A stretch of 64,000 bases of DNA, from contig NZ_BONX01000023.1 of the NCBI RefSeq assembly GCF_016862935.1, positions 124,001 through 188,000 on the forward strand. The letters run 5' to 3'. A program made the translations under genes and the position numbers. Positions within the stretch are counted from its first letter, which is position 1; every line of letters starts with the position of its first letter. This DNA comes from Plantactinospora mayteni. Its GTDB lineage: Bacteria; Actinomycetota; Actinomycetes; Mycobacteriales; Micromonosporaceae. Positions 7,772 through 17,152 of this stretch are shown here, in pieces. The notes below the pieces were generated by a model. That model saw only the letters and a program-made list of their open reading frames with translations, made no database searches and was not told the origin of the DNA.

Positions 7772-8156
7772 GCCGATCGAGCACCCCGCACCGTGCCGTT
7801 GACATGGGTAATTGCGTTGCCGACGCGGCGCGATCGGCGCATGATCTAAGCGTGACACGGCAGGAGCCACCCACCACGCGCCGCCGACGGCGGCGCACCG
7901 GGTCCCTGGCCTGACCGGATGGCATCGCGCGCGATCTCGGCGCGCCGGTCCGGCACCGCCGGACCCGTAGGACCCCACCCGGGGTCCGACGCCGGGTTCT
8001 CGGACAACCCGGCTCCCGCGGCGGCGCGGGGCGCGGTCACCTCTCTCATCGGGTACGACGCAGGTCGTGCCAACGCCCGCCCCGCGCCGCCGCACTCGCA
8101 CTCGCACTCGCACTCGCACCGACAGCCGATGACGATCCTGGTCCGTGCCGCCGACC
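7772..8156. other. Intergenic region with 6-bp repeat
   Basis: No convincing gene. A TTGACA at 7799-7804 lacks a partner -10 box at normal spacing. A tandem (CACTCG)n run of about five units lies at 8091-8119 and would read as His-Ser repeats in one frame; no start with a ribosome-binding site precedes it. Confidence 0.5.
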
Positions 8157-8654
8157 TCAGGTGAGGACGAGGCCGACCAGCCAGACGCCGGTGATGCCGA
8201 GCGCCGCCGCCAACTCGACCAGCAGGGCGAGCCCGACCGCCGACAGCGCGTGCCGGGTGGACGGCCACGCCTGCTTCGCGTCACCGAGCCGGGCCAGCTC
8301 GGCGAGCCAGAGCCCGAGTACGAAGCCGAGCACCAGCCCGACCACCGGCACCACGAAGAACCCGACCAGCCCGAGTACGCCCCCGGCGAGCAGGGACATC
8401 GTCGGCACCCCGCTGCGCTTCAGGTTCCGCCCCGGCCAGAGGTACTTGACGACGGTGCCGAGCACCGTGATCACGGTGACCAGGCCGAGTACGACCCAGC
8501 GGCCGACCCCCTCCCCGTCACCGAAGAACGACCAGACCAGTACGCCCAGCCAGCACAGGATCAGCCCGGGGATGATCGGCACGATCACCCCGCAGACGCC
8601 GATCACGATCGTCACGCCACACAGGAGGGTCACCACTGACTCGGTGTCGGTCAT
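8157..8654 (-). CDS. DUF456-family membrane protein
   Basis: A 165-residue protein with about five hydrophobic segments: SVVTLLCGVTIVIGVCGVIV, VPIIPGLILCWLGVLVWSFF, VVLGLVTVITVLGTVVKYLW, MSLLAGGVLGLVGFFVVPVV and a C-terminal pair. The glycine-rich G(V/F)-P-(I/V)-(I/V)-P-G pattern and the Gly-rich central helix hairpin are typical of DUF456 proteins, whose function is unknown. ATG at 8654 is preferred over GTG at 8660 because GGGGG sits 7-11 bases upstream of it. It stands alone between repeat-bearing intergenic regions. Confidence 0.8.
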   Translation of the reverse strand: MTDTESVVTLLCGVTIVIGVCGVIVPIIPGLILCWLGVLVWSFFGDGEGVGRWVVLGLVTVITVLGTVVKYLWPGRNLKRSGVPTMSLLAGGVLGLVGFFVVPVVGLVLGFVLGLWLAELARLGDAKQAWPSTRHALSAVGLALLVELAAALGITGVWLVGLVLT

Positions 8655-8718
8655 GTCCACGCCCCCAGGGTGCCCTACCGGCGCCGGTCACGCCGCACCG
8701 CCACCCGCCACCCGGCGT

Positions 8719-8809
8719 CAGGCGACAGGCGACAGGCGTCAGGCGTCAGGCGTCAGGCGTCAGGCGTCAGGCGTCAGGCGTCAGGCGTCAGGCGTCAGGC
8801 GTCAGGCGA
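8719..8809. repeat. 13 copies of a 7-bp tandem repeat across a stop codon
   Basis: Thirteen exact-length 7-bp units: two CAGGCGA, ten CAGGCGT, one CAGGCGA. The stop codon of the PAS-GGDEF-EAL gene (8804-8802) lies inside the last units. On the minus strand the unit ACGCCTG creates TGA once per repeat and, because 7 is not a multiple of 3, stops every reading frame. Confidence 0.9.
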
Positions 8810-11081
8810 CATCGTCCCGGCGCCGCCGTGCACGGGCGGTCAACCACCCGGTGATCTCGCCCTCCGGGGCCGGCGCCGCGAAATAGCGGCCCTGGGCGGC
8901 GTCGCAGCCCAGCGCCCGGAGCTGGTCCGCCTGGCCCAGCGTCTCCACCGCCTCGGCGGTGACGGTCAACCCGAGGGCGTGGGCCAGCCGCACCAGCGCG
9001 TCGACGATCCGGCCGTCCACCAGACCCTGCCGGTCGCTGGACCGGATCCCCTCGACGAACGGGCCGGCGAGCTTGAGATTGTGGATCGGCAGCCGGCGCA
9101 GGTACGCCAGGTTGGAGTAGCCGGTGCCGAAGTCGTCGATCGCCAGCCGTACCCCGAGGGCGGCCAGCCGGCGCAGCGCGGGCAGTGGCTCGCCCGCGGT
9201 GGCCATCACCGCGCTCTCGGTGAGTTCGAGTTGCAGCAGGTCGGCCGGGAGTTCCGTCTGGCGCAGCACCTCCGAGACCGTGCCCACGATGGCCGGATCC
9301 CGGGCCTGCCGGGCGGCCAGGTTCACGCTGACCACGAGCCGGGCCTCGGGGAAGTCCCGGTGCCACCGGCTGGCGGCCTCGCAGGCCCGGGCCAGCACCC
9401 AGCGGCCGAGGTCGACGATCAGCCCGGTCTCCTCGGCCAGCCCGATGAACTCGTCCGGGCCGAGCAGCCCCAGCTCGGGATGCCGCCACCGGACCAGCGC
9501 CTCGACCGCGCAGATCGCCTCGTCGGCCAGGGTCACGATCGGCTGGTAGTCGACCACGAACTCGCCCCGGTGCAGCGCCGCCGACATGCCGGCGATCAGG
9601 GCCGACCGGGTCTGCTCCCGGGCCCGCCGCGCCGGGTCGTAGCTCACCCACCGGTTCCGACCCTCGGCCTTGGCCCAGTAGAGGGTGACGTCGGCGGCCT
9701 TCATCAGCTCGGCGACCGAGGTGGTGGCGAGCGGCCCGGAGACCACGCCGATGCTGGCCGACACCGACAGCCGGTGCTCGCCGATCTGCACCGGCTCGGC
9801 GACCGCCGCCAGCGCCAGGTCGGCCACCGCCTTGACCGCCCGGCAGCCGGCGTTGTGGTCGATCAGGATCACGAACTCGTCGCCGCCCATCCGGGCCACC
9901 AGGTGCCCCTGCCCGGCCACGCAGTCGGCGAGCCGCCGGGCCACCGTGACCAGCAGGTTGTCGCCGAGGTCGTGCCCGAGGCTGTCGTTGACCGCCTTGA
10001 AGCCGTCGAGGTCGAGGAAGCAGATCCCGACCCGGTCGTCCGGCCCGCCGGTGGCGAAGACCTCGCCGAGCCGGTCGAAGAAGAGGGTACGGTTCGGCAG
10101 CCCGGTCAGCGGGTCGTGCGACGCCTGGTAACGCAGCCGCTGCTGTAGCTCGTGCCGTTCGGTGATGTCCTCCACCATCGCCACCGTGAACCGGGGCCGC
10201 CCGTCGTCGTGCCGGATCAGCGAGACCGCGAGATCGGTCCAGACCGCACTGCCGTCCTTGCGGAAGTAGCGCTTCTCCACCCGTACGGCGTCCTGCTTGC
10301 CCTCGATCAACTGTTGGTACAGCTCCCACATCCCGGCCGCGTCGTCCCGGTGGAACAGCGCGGCCACGTTGATCTCGCGCAGTTCGTCGACGGAGTATCC
10401 GAGCAGGTCAGCGAAGGCCCGGTTGACGTCGATGACCTGCCCGTTGACGTCGGCGATGCCGATCCCGATCGCGGCGTCGACGAAGACCGCCCGGAACCGC
10501 GCCTCGCTGTCCCGGAGCGCCCGCTCGACCCGGTCCCGGGCCTCCCAGGCGGCCTGGGCGATCCGCTCCTGCTGGCTGAGCGTCCGCTGGCGCAGCGCAC
10601 CGGCGAACCCCGCCGAGAGGGCACCCGCCAGGGCGGCGATCCGGGGTGTGGTTGTCGCGTCGGGCAGGGCGGGCAGGACGACGGCCCGGAACTGCTCACC
10701 GAGGGCGCGTACCGACCAGTCCAGCACGCCCGGCTCGGTCAGGTGGGCGTCGACCAGGGCCCGGCCGATGTCGTACCCCGGCTGCGGGGTGAACGGTTCG
10801 GCCAGCACCGCCCGGGCGAGTCGTACGGTCTGCGCGAGCAGCAGCCGCTGGCTCTCGGCCGTACTCGTCGCCACGAAACCGCACCGGGCCACCTCCCGCG
10901 CCCAGCATTCCGCGTACCGGTGCGCGCCGGGCCGGTCGAACTCCGAGCCGGTGACCGGGGCCGGCCACCCGTCGACCGCCGACTCCCCGCCCGACGACTC
11001 CTCGACCGATGGATCGTCGACCGGAGACTCCTCGGCCGGAGACTCGTCTCCACCGGCTGCGGTGACGGAGATCGACACCAC
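8802..11081 (-). CDS. PAS-GGDEF-EAL cyclic-di-GMP turnover protein
   Basis: A 759-residue cytoplasmic signalling protein. Order of parts: acidic tail (1-40), an N-terminal all-alpha sensor-like region (~45-180), a PAS domain (~190-300, with DVNGQVIDVNRAFADLLGYS and FTVAMVEDITER), GGDEF (~320-480; RMGGDEFVILID near 397) and EAL (~500-750; AVEALVRWRHPE near 527, DDFGTGYSNLAYLRRLP, TAEAVET). The cyclase GGDEF and phosphodiesterase ExLxR signatures are both intact. The RxxD inhibitory site normally found just upstream of GGDEF is not visible. No membrane segment is seen. GTG at 11081 shares one base with the TAG of a small upstream gene, implying coupling. The stop codon lies in a 7-bp repeat array. 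Confidence 0.9.
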   Translation of the reverse strand: MVSISVTAAGGDESPAEESPVDDPSVEESSGGESAVDGWPAPVTGSEFDRPGAHRYAECWAREVARCGFVATSTAESQRLLLAQTVRLARAVLAEPFTPQPGYDIGRALVDAHLTEPGVLDWSVRALGEQFRAVVLPALPDATTTPRIAALAGALSAGFAGALRQRTLSQQERIAQAAWEARDRVERALRDSEARFRAVFVDAAIGIGIADVNGQVIDVNRAFADLLGYSVDELREINVAALFHRDDAAGMWELYQQLIEGKQDAVRVEKRYFRKDGSAVWTDLAVSLIRHDDGRPRFTVAMVEDITERHELQQRLRYQASHDPLTGLPNRTLFFDRLGEVFATGGPDDRVGICFLDLDGFKAVNDSLGHDLGDNLLVTVARRLADCVAGQGHLVARMGGDEFVILIDHNAGCRAVKAVADLALAAVAEPVQIGEHRLSVSASIGVVSGPLATTSVAELMKAADVTLYWAKAEGRNRWVSYDPARRAREQTRSALIAGMSAALHRGEFVVDYQPIVTLADEAICAVEALVRWRHPELGLLGPDEFIGLAEETGLIVDLGRWVLARACEAASRWHRDFPEARLVVSVNLAARQARDPAIVGTVSEVLRQTELPADLLQLELTESAVMATAGEPLPALRRLAALGVRLAIDDFGTGYSNLAYLRRLPIHNLKLAGPFVEGIRSSDRQGLVDGRIVDALVRLAHALGLTVTAEAVETLGQADQLRALGCDAAQGRYFAAPAPEGEITGWLTARARRRRDDVA

Positions 11082-11266
11082 TAGCCCGCGCCGTGGTCGT
11101 GCCGGCCCACCCCGCCGAACGCGCCGAGCCGCTCCGGATGCTCCCCCGGGTCGCCCGGTTCGTCGGGCAGGTCGGCGTGCATCATCCCGGTGTACTCGTC
11201 GTGGACCCGGGCGGCGCGAGGCCGGGTCAGATCGATGTCCGTGGGTAGCCCGTCCGGAAGTCGCAT
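11081..11266 (-). CDS. Small hypothetical protein upstream of GGDEF-EAL gene
   Basis: 61 codons beginning ATG at 11266 with GAGGCGGAG just upstream as ribosome-binding sequence; the product starts MRLPDGLPTDIDLTRPRAAR and ends Gly/His rich. It has no transmembrane segment and I recognise no family. The TAG stop touches the GTG start of the c-di-GMP protein, which is the main support for it being translated. Confidence 0.5.
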   Translation of the reverse strand: MRLPDGLPTDIDLTRPRAARVHDEYTGMMHADLPDEPGDPGEHPERLGAFGGVGRHDHGAG

Positions 11267-11419
11267 CTCCGCCTCAGCTCGTCACTCCGGCCCGTGCAGG
11301 GGCTGTCGGCCACGACCTGCCCCGGGCAGGCGGCGCCGACGAACCCGGCGGGTCGTGGTGATCGATCCACACTTTAGGGCCTGTCCAGCGGATCTTCTAC
11401 CGGCCGTACGGCGGCGGGA

Positions 11420-11425
11420 TAGGTT
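11420..11425 (+). promoter_or_regulatory. -10 element of a probable leaderless promoter
   Basis: TAGGTT lies seven bases before ATG 11433, the same arrangement and hexamer as at 5933-5938. Confidence 0.4.
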
Positions 11426-11432
11426 TGGCCGC

Positions 11433-11549
11433 ATGGCGCAGCCGCGGTTCGTCCGGGAGACCGATGTCGATGGCCCGGTCGTCCGACCGGCCGGCCGGTC
11501 GCCCCGTCGGACCGGCCACCCGCCCCGGCCCCGCCCCGCACAGAGGTGA
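11433..11549 (+). CDS. Possible 38-residue leaderless upstream ORF
   Basis: ATG at 11433 follows a TAGGTT box by seven bases and opens a 38-codon frame (MAQPRFVRETDVDGPVVRPA, then Arg/Pro rich). Its TGA overlaps the GTG start of the DUF998 gene (GTGA). This would couple translation of the membrane protein to a leaderless mini-gene. No family is recognisable; it may be only a leader. Confidence 0.35.
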   Translation: MAQPRFVRETDVDGPVVRPAGRSPRRTGHPPRPRPAQR

Positions 11550-12217
11550 CCCGCACGGAGGTGACGGCCCCCCAGCGGCCCGCCGTCGCGCTCGCCGCCG
11601 CGGCGTGCACGCTGGCCGGCACGGTCACGGTGGCTCTCGCCGTACTCGCCGGTCCGGCTCCGGAACTCGCCGCGTACGTCAGCGAGGCCGGCGCGTCGGA
11701 CAGTCCGACCGTCTGGGCGTACCGGCTCGGTCTGCTGGCCGCCGCCACCGGCCTGGTACTGCTCGGCGCGGCCCTGCCCACCGCGTTGCGGCTGGCCACC
11801 GGGCTGCTGGTGGCGGGTGCGGTCGCCACCGTGGTCTCGGCCGGGGTGAGCTGCCGGGCAGCCTGCCCGCTGCCGCCGTTCTACCAGGTGACCCTGGCCG
11901 ACGTGGTGCACGGCGGCGCCAGCATCGCGGCGGTGGCCGGCGCGGTCTTCGCCATGCTGGCGGTGGCCGGTACGCCCGGGGTGGCCCGGCCGCTGCGCCG
12001 GATCTCCGGAGCCGCCGCCGCGGTCGCGCTGCCGCTCTCGGCGGTTGCCGGCCTCACCCTGCTGCTGCTCGGCCGGAGCGTCCTGATGGGCGCGGTCGAG
12101 CGGCTGCTCCTGCTCGACCTGGCCGCCTGGGGAGTCGCCACCGCGCTCACCCTCGGGCTGAGCCGGGCACCCGCCGCGCGGGTCGACCGGGACGGTGCGG
12201 GTCGGGGTCGGCTGTAA
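11546..12217 (+). CDS. DUF998-family membrane protein
   Basis: A 223-residue protein with six hydrophobic helices (AVALAAAACTLAGTVTVALA, AYRLGLLAAATGLVLLGAAL, LLVAGAVATVVSAGVSC, IAAVAGAVFAMLAVAG, AVALPLSAVAGLTLLLLG, LLLLDLAAWGVATALTLGL). The loop CRAACPLPPFYQVTLADVVH, followed by Gly-Gly-Ala-Ser, carries the conserved Cys-Pro and Asp-x-x-His typical of DUF998. Function is unknown. GTG at 11546 is used because it overlaps the preceding mini-ORF; a second GTG at 11561, preceded by GGAG, is an alternative start. Confidence 0.75.
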   Translation: MTRTEVTAPQRPAVALAAAACTLAGTVTVALAVLAGPAPELAAYVSEAGASDSPTVWAYRLGLLAAATGLVLLGAALPTALRLATGLLVAGAVATVVSAGVSCRAACPLPPFYQVTLADVVHGGASIAAVAGAVFAMLAVAGTPGVARPLRRISGAAAAVALPLSAVAGLTLLLLGRSVLMGAVERLLLLDLAAWGVATALTLGLSRAPAARVDRDGAGRGRL

Positions 12218-12306
12218 GGCGCCTCACGAAGATCCGTCCTTTCATTAGCGGCTCCGGCGTCGTATCGTCTCTTGACGATGACCAATGTCTGGTTCCTGAC
12301 CGTGCG

Positions 12307-12332
12307 CCTGTATGTCGATCTCCGACTACAGG
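12307..12332 (+). promoter_or_regulatory. Leader hairpin upstream of dicarboxylate symporter gene
   Basis: CCTGTA and GTCG pair with CGAC and TACAGG around an ATCTC loop with one bulged T, giving a 10-bp stem about 125 bases before the symporter ATG. It could be an RNA regulatory element or protein site; nothing specific is recognised. Confidence 0.35.
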
Positions 12333-12456
12333 CCAGCGGCTGCTGTCGCGGCTGACGCGTCTCCGCAACCCGCAGGTCCGCACACCGCAGGTCCGCCAGT
12401 CCGGCGTACCCCGGCCACCACACCGACCCGCCGACCCAGACGTAGGGATTCCGTTT

Positions 12457-13776
12457 ATGACTTCCGCGATTTCCACCATTCGTAAGATTCCATTTTCCGT
12501 ACAGATCCTCGCCGGTCTGGTCCTCGGCATCGCGCTGGGCTATCTGGCCCGGGCCGCCGACATCTCCTGGCTCGGCACCACCCTCGACGAGATCGGCAGC
12601 ATCTTCGTCCAACTGCTGCGGCTCGCCGTACCCCCGCTGGTCTTCACCGCCCTGGTGGTCAGCGTGGTCAGCCTGCGCGGGGTGGCCAACGCCGCCCGGC
12701 TGGCGCTGAAGACCCTGCTCTGGTTCGGCATCACCGCGCTGATCGCGGTCGCCGTCGGCATCGGGCTGGGCCTGCTGGTCAACCCGGGCCGGGGCGTCAC
12801 CCTGGACGTCGCCGGGGCCAAGGCGCCCGAGCGGACCGGCTCGTGGACGGACTTCCTCACCGGCATCATCCCGGAGAACCCGGTCGGCGCGTTCGTCGAG
12901 AACAACGTGCTCCAGATCGTCTTCCTGGCCGTGGTCGCCGGGGTCGCCGCGCTGCTGGTCGGCGCCGCCGCCGAGCCGTTCGTCAACGTCAACCGGGCGC
13001 TGCTGGCGATCACCCAGAAGGCGCTCTGGTGGCTGATCCGGCTCGCCCCGATCGGCACCCTCGGGCTGATCGGGCACGCCGTCGAGGCGTACGGGTGGGA
13101 CCTGCTGGCCCCGCTGGCCAAGTTCACCACCGCGGTCTACGTCGGTTGCGCGATCGTGCTGCTGGTGGTCTACCCGCTGGTGCTGATCATCGCCGGCAAG
13201 CTCAACCCGCTGCGCTTCTACGCCGGCACCTGGCCCGCGATCGAACTCGCCTTCGTCTCCCGCTCGTCGGTCGGCACCATGCCGGTGACCCAGCGCTCGG
13301 TGGAGCGGATCGGCGTGCCGCGCGAGTACGCCTCGTTCGCCGTGCCGTTCGGCGCGACCACCAAGATGGACGGCTGCGCGGCGATCTACCCCGCGCTCGC
13401 GGCGATCTTCGTCGCCCAGGTCTTCGGGGTCAGCCTGAGCCCGCTCGACTACCTGCTGATCGCCTTCGTCTCGGTGGTCGGCTCGGCCGCCACCGCCGGG
13501 CTGACCGGCGCGCTGGTGATGCTGACGCTGACCCTGAGCACGCTGGGTCTGCCGCTGGCCGGGGCGGGTCTGCTGCTCGCCATCGACCCGATCCTGGACA
13601 TGATCCGCACCGCCACCAACGTCGCCGGACAGGCGCTGGTCCCGACCGTGGTCGCCGCCCGAGAGGGCGTACTCGACCGCACCGCCTACAACGCCGCCGG
13701 CCGACAAGAACTCCTAGACGAGGACCCCACCGAACCCCCCACCCGCAATCTCGACCCAACCCCACAACCCGCCTGA
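12457..13776 (+). CDS. Dicarboxylate/amino acid:cation symporter (DAACS family)
   Basis: A 439-residue membrane transporter of the GltP/DctA/GltPh fold. Landmarks: IPFSVQILAGLVLGIALGYL at the N-terminus, FVQLLRLAVPPLVFTALVVS, the hairpin-1 serine-rich stretch FVSRSSVGTMPVT (family SSSSxxTLP), VPFGATTKMDGCAAIYPALA (family NMDG motif, here KMDG), and DPILDMIRTATNVAGQALVP (Asp and Asn of the substrate/Na+ site). Such carriers import C4-dicarboxylates, glutamate or aspartate. ATG at 12457 has GGGA nine bases upstream. A short hydrophilic Asp/Pro-rich tail ends the protein, and a strong hairpin follows the stop. Confidence 0.92.
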   Translation: MTSAISTIRKIPFSVQILAGLVLGIALGYLARAADISWLGTTLDEIGSIFVQLLRLAVPPLVFTALVVSVVSLRGVANAARLALKTLLWFGITALIAVAVGIGLGLLVNPGRGVTLDVAGAKAPERTGSWTDFLTGIIPENPVGAFVENNVLQIVFLAVVAGVAALLVGAAAEPFVNVNRALLAITQKALWWLIRLAPIGTLGLIGHAVEAYGWDLLAPLAKFTTAVYVGCAIVLLVVYPLVLIIAGKLNPLRFYAGTWPAIELAFVSRSSVGTMPVTQRSVERIGVPREYASFAVPFGATTKMDGCAAIYPALAAIFVAQVFGVSLSPLDYLLIAFVSVVGSAATAGLTGALVMLTLTLSTLGLPLAGAGLLLAIDPILDMIRTATNVAGQALVPTVVAAREGVLDRTAYNAAGRQELLDEDPTEPPTRNLDPTPQPA

Positions 13777-13785
13777 CGCTACGTT

Positions 13786-15008
<1,223 letters not shown>

Positions 15009-15011
<3 letters not shown>

Positions 15012-15093
15012 CCAGCGCCAGAACTGGCCCGGCGAGCAGGGCCAGAACTGGCCCGGTGACCAGCGCCAGAACGGGCCCGGCGAGCAGGGTCAG
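15009..15093. repeat. 24-bp tandem repeats linking two convergent stop codons
   Basis: Three and a half 24-bp units, alternating between a TGACCAGCGCCAGAACTGGC form and a CGAGCAGGGCCAGAACTGGC form. The first unit starts with the stop TGA of the flavin oxidoreductase gene, and the last partial unit contains the stop codon of the convergent acetyltransferase gene. Confidence 0.85.
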
Positions 15094-15923
15094 AAGAGCA
15101 CGGTGGCGAAGGTGCCGACCGAGCGGAATCCGCAGCGCTCGTAGACCCGGCGGGCCGGGGCGTTGTAGTCGTTGACGTAGAGGCTCACCGTCGGGGCGAC
15201 CCGGGCCAGCGCGTCCCGGACCACCGCCGCCATCGCGGCGACGCCGATCCCCCGCCCCCGCCAGGCCGGCTCGACCCAGACCCCCTGGATCTGCGCGGTG
15301 CGCCGGGTGACGACGGCCAGCTCGGCCTTGAAGATCACCTGGCCGTCGACGATCCGGGCGTACGCCCGGCGGGCCCGGACCAGCTCGGCCACCCGCTGCC
15401 GGTACGCCCGCCCGCCGTCCTCGGCCAACGGCGACACGCCCACCTCCTCGGTGTACATCGCCACCGCCGCCGGAAAGAGCGCGTCGATCTCACCCGCCCG
15501 CACCGGATGCACGTCCGGATCCGGCGCCACCTGCGGCACCGCCCCGGTCGCCAGCAACGGCTGGTTCGGGCGTACGTCCCGGGCCGGTCCCCACCGCCCG
15601 GAGAGGCGCTCCCAGAGCCCGAGCACCCCGTCGGCCCGTCCGACAATCGACGAGCAGGTACGTTCCTCGGCTCCGAGCGCCTCGGCGAAGGCGGCGATCG
15701 CCGGTCGGCCGGCGCAGACCGGGGTGACCTGCCCGCCCAGCCAGCAGAGCGATTCGAGGTTGTCCCGGGTGCCGTAGCCGAGGACCCGGCCGTCCGCCCG
15801 CCACCAGGACAGCCCGTTCGCGGCGACCCGCTCGGCCACCTGTGCGGCGGCGAAGGGGTCGAGGTCGAGGATCCGCTCCACCGCGCCGCGTTCGGCCTCT
15901 CCGAGCTGGCGTACCGGCACCAT
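15090..15923 (-). CDS. GNAT acetyltransferase with N-terminal DUF4081 domain
   Basis: About 277 residues. The first ~125 form a DUF4081 module (DLDPFAAAQVAERVAANGLS, LESLCWLGGQVTPVCA, SSIVGRADGVLGLWERLSGR). The rest is a GNAT domain with the acetyl-CoA loop IQGVWVEPAWRGRGIGVAAM and the C-terminal strand VSLYVNDYNAPARRVYERCG. In M. tuberculosis the homologous protein (Rv2867c) is encoded directly after ispG; here 11 kb of sugar-utilisation genes intervene. ATG 15923 is chosen because GGTAGG lies seven bases upstream; a GTG at 15929 is possible. The acetyl acceptor is unknown. Confidence 0.88.
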   Translation of the reverse strand: MVPVRQLGEAERGAVERILDLDPFAAAQVAERVAANGLSWWRADGRVLGYGTRDNLESLCWLGGQVTPVCAGRPAIAAFAEALGAEERTCSSIVGRADGVLGLWERLSGRWGPARDVRPNQPLLATGAVPQVAPDPDVHPVRAGEIDALFPAAVAMYTEEVGVSPLAEDGGRAYRQRVAELVRARRAYARIVDGQVIFKAELAVVTRRTAQIQGVWVEPAWRGRGIGVAAMAAVVRDALARVAPTVSLYVNDYNAPARRVYERCGFRSVGTFATVLF

Positions 15924-16043
15924 CAGCACGCCTACCAGCGTGCCAGATCATCGGCGGGGGAACGGCCCGGATCACCGCGCCCGCCCCGGGTGGGTCCGGT
16001 GGGCGGTCCGGACCCTGTCGAGCGGTACCGGACACACCGGCCG

Positions 16044-17075
16044 TTACGCGGACTCCCGGACCACCAGCTCGGTGGGGAGGATGACCGCCGCGTGCGAGTC
16101 GCCGGCCAGGTGCCCGAGGAGCAGCCGGACCATCTCGGCGCTGATCCGGGCCCACGGCTGCCGGATCGTGGTGAGCCGCGGTACGGAGGTGGTGGCCACC
16201 TTCGAGTCGTCGAAGCCGCCGACCGCGACGTCCTCGGGTACCCGCTTGCCGGCCCGGCGCAGCGCGGCGATCGCGCCGGTGGCCATCAGGTCCGAGCTGA
16301 CGAAGACGGCGTCCAGCTCCGGCGCCTGGCGCAGCAGCCGTTCCATCGCCGCCTCGCCGCTGTCGTGGGTGTAGTCGCCGGTCACCACCAGCCGGGGATC
16401 GGTCTCGCCGAGCACGTCGTGATAGCCGGCGAGCCGGTCCACCCCGCCGGAGGTGTCCAGCGGGCCGGTGATGGTGCCGATGGTCCGGTGCCCCCGGGAC
16501 CGCAGGTAGCTGACCATCTGCCGGGCCCCGCCCCGGTCGTCGGCGGCGACGTAGCTGACGTCGGAGTCCCGGCCGAGCGGGCGGCCGACGGCGACGAAGG
16601 GCAGGCCGCGCTCGTCCAGCTCGTCCAGCAGCGGGCTGCCGGCATGGGTGGAGATCACCAGCGCGCCGTCCACGTGCCCGCCGGTGACGTACCGGCCGAC
16701 CCGCTTGCGGTCCTCCTGCGTGCCGGCGATGGTCAGCAGCAGCGTGATGTCGTGCTCGGCCAGCTCCTGGGTGCAGCCCCGGAGCAGGATGTTGAAGTTC
16801 GGGTCCTCGAAGAGCCGGTCCTGCGGCTCGGAGAGGATGAACGCCACCGAGTCCGAGCGCTGGGTGACGAGGCTCCGGGCGTGCTGGTTGAGCACGTACC
16901 CGGTCTTGCGGATCGCCCGCCGGACGGCCTCCAGGGCCGGGCCGCTGACGTTGTGCCCGCCGTTGAGTACCCGGGAGACGGTGCCCCGGGAGACCCCGGC
17001 CACCGCCGCCACGTCGTCCATGGTCGGGCGGGGCCTCGTCCGGCGGCGGGTACGGCTGCGATCAGGCGCGGTCAC
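16044..17075 (-). CDS. LacI-family repressor of galactan utilisation genes
   Basis: 343 residues. The N-terminal headpiece TMDDVAAVAGVSRGTVSRVL is followed by NGGHNVSGPALEAV and the hinge NQHARSLVTQRSDSVAFILS. A periplasmic-binding-protein-like sugar domain follows (DGALVISTHAGSPLLDEL, GGARQMVSYLRSRGHRTIG, FVSSDLMATGAIAALRRAGK, VAVGGFDDSKVATTSVPRLT). It lies 77 bp after the last permease gene of the ABC operon, so it is probably made from that operon. Four GAGCGCTC-centred operators in the cluster fit its DNA-binding type. The inducer is probably a galactose or galacto-oligosaccharide (inference from the enzymes). Confidence 0.88.
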   Translation of the reverse strand: MTAPDRSRTRRRTRPRPTMDDVAAVAGVSRGTVSRVLNGGHNVSGPALEAVRRAIRKTGYVLNQHARSLVTQRSDSVAFILSEPQDRLFEDPNFNILLRGCTQELAEHDITLLLTIAGTQEDRKRVGRYVTGGHVDGALVISTHAGSPLLDELDERGLPFVAVGRPLGRDSDVSYVAADDRGGARQMVSYLRSRGHRTIGTITGPLDTSGGVDRLAGYHDVLGETDPRLVVTGDYTHDSGEAAMERLLRQAPELDAVFVSSDLMATGAIAALRRAGKRVPEDVAVGGFDDSKVATTSVPRLTTIRQPWARISAEMVRLLLGHLAGDSHAAVILPTELVVRESA

Positions 17076-17152
17076 CCTGTCATTGTGCTCGCGCCGGCAC
17101 CCGGCGGCGGCACCGGAGCTTGTGACACAGCTCGCCCACTCCCCACCCGCCG

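Noticed and set aside
7799-7914. TTGACA followed by a 20-codon Arg-rich frame
   Set aside because: No -10 box at suitable spacing and no ribosome-binding site; too short to defend.
7919-8164. 81-codon plus-strand frame with HSHSHSHSH
   Set aside because: No ribosome-binding site or leaderless promoter; the His-Ser run is the translation of a 6-bp DNA repeat.
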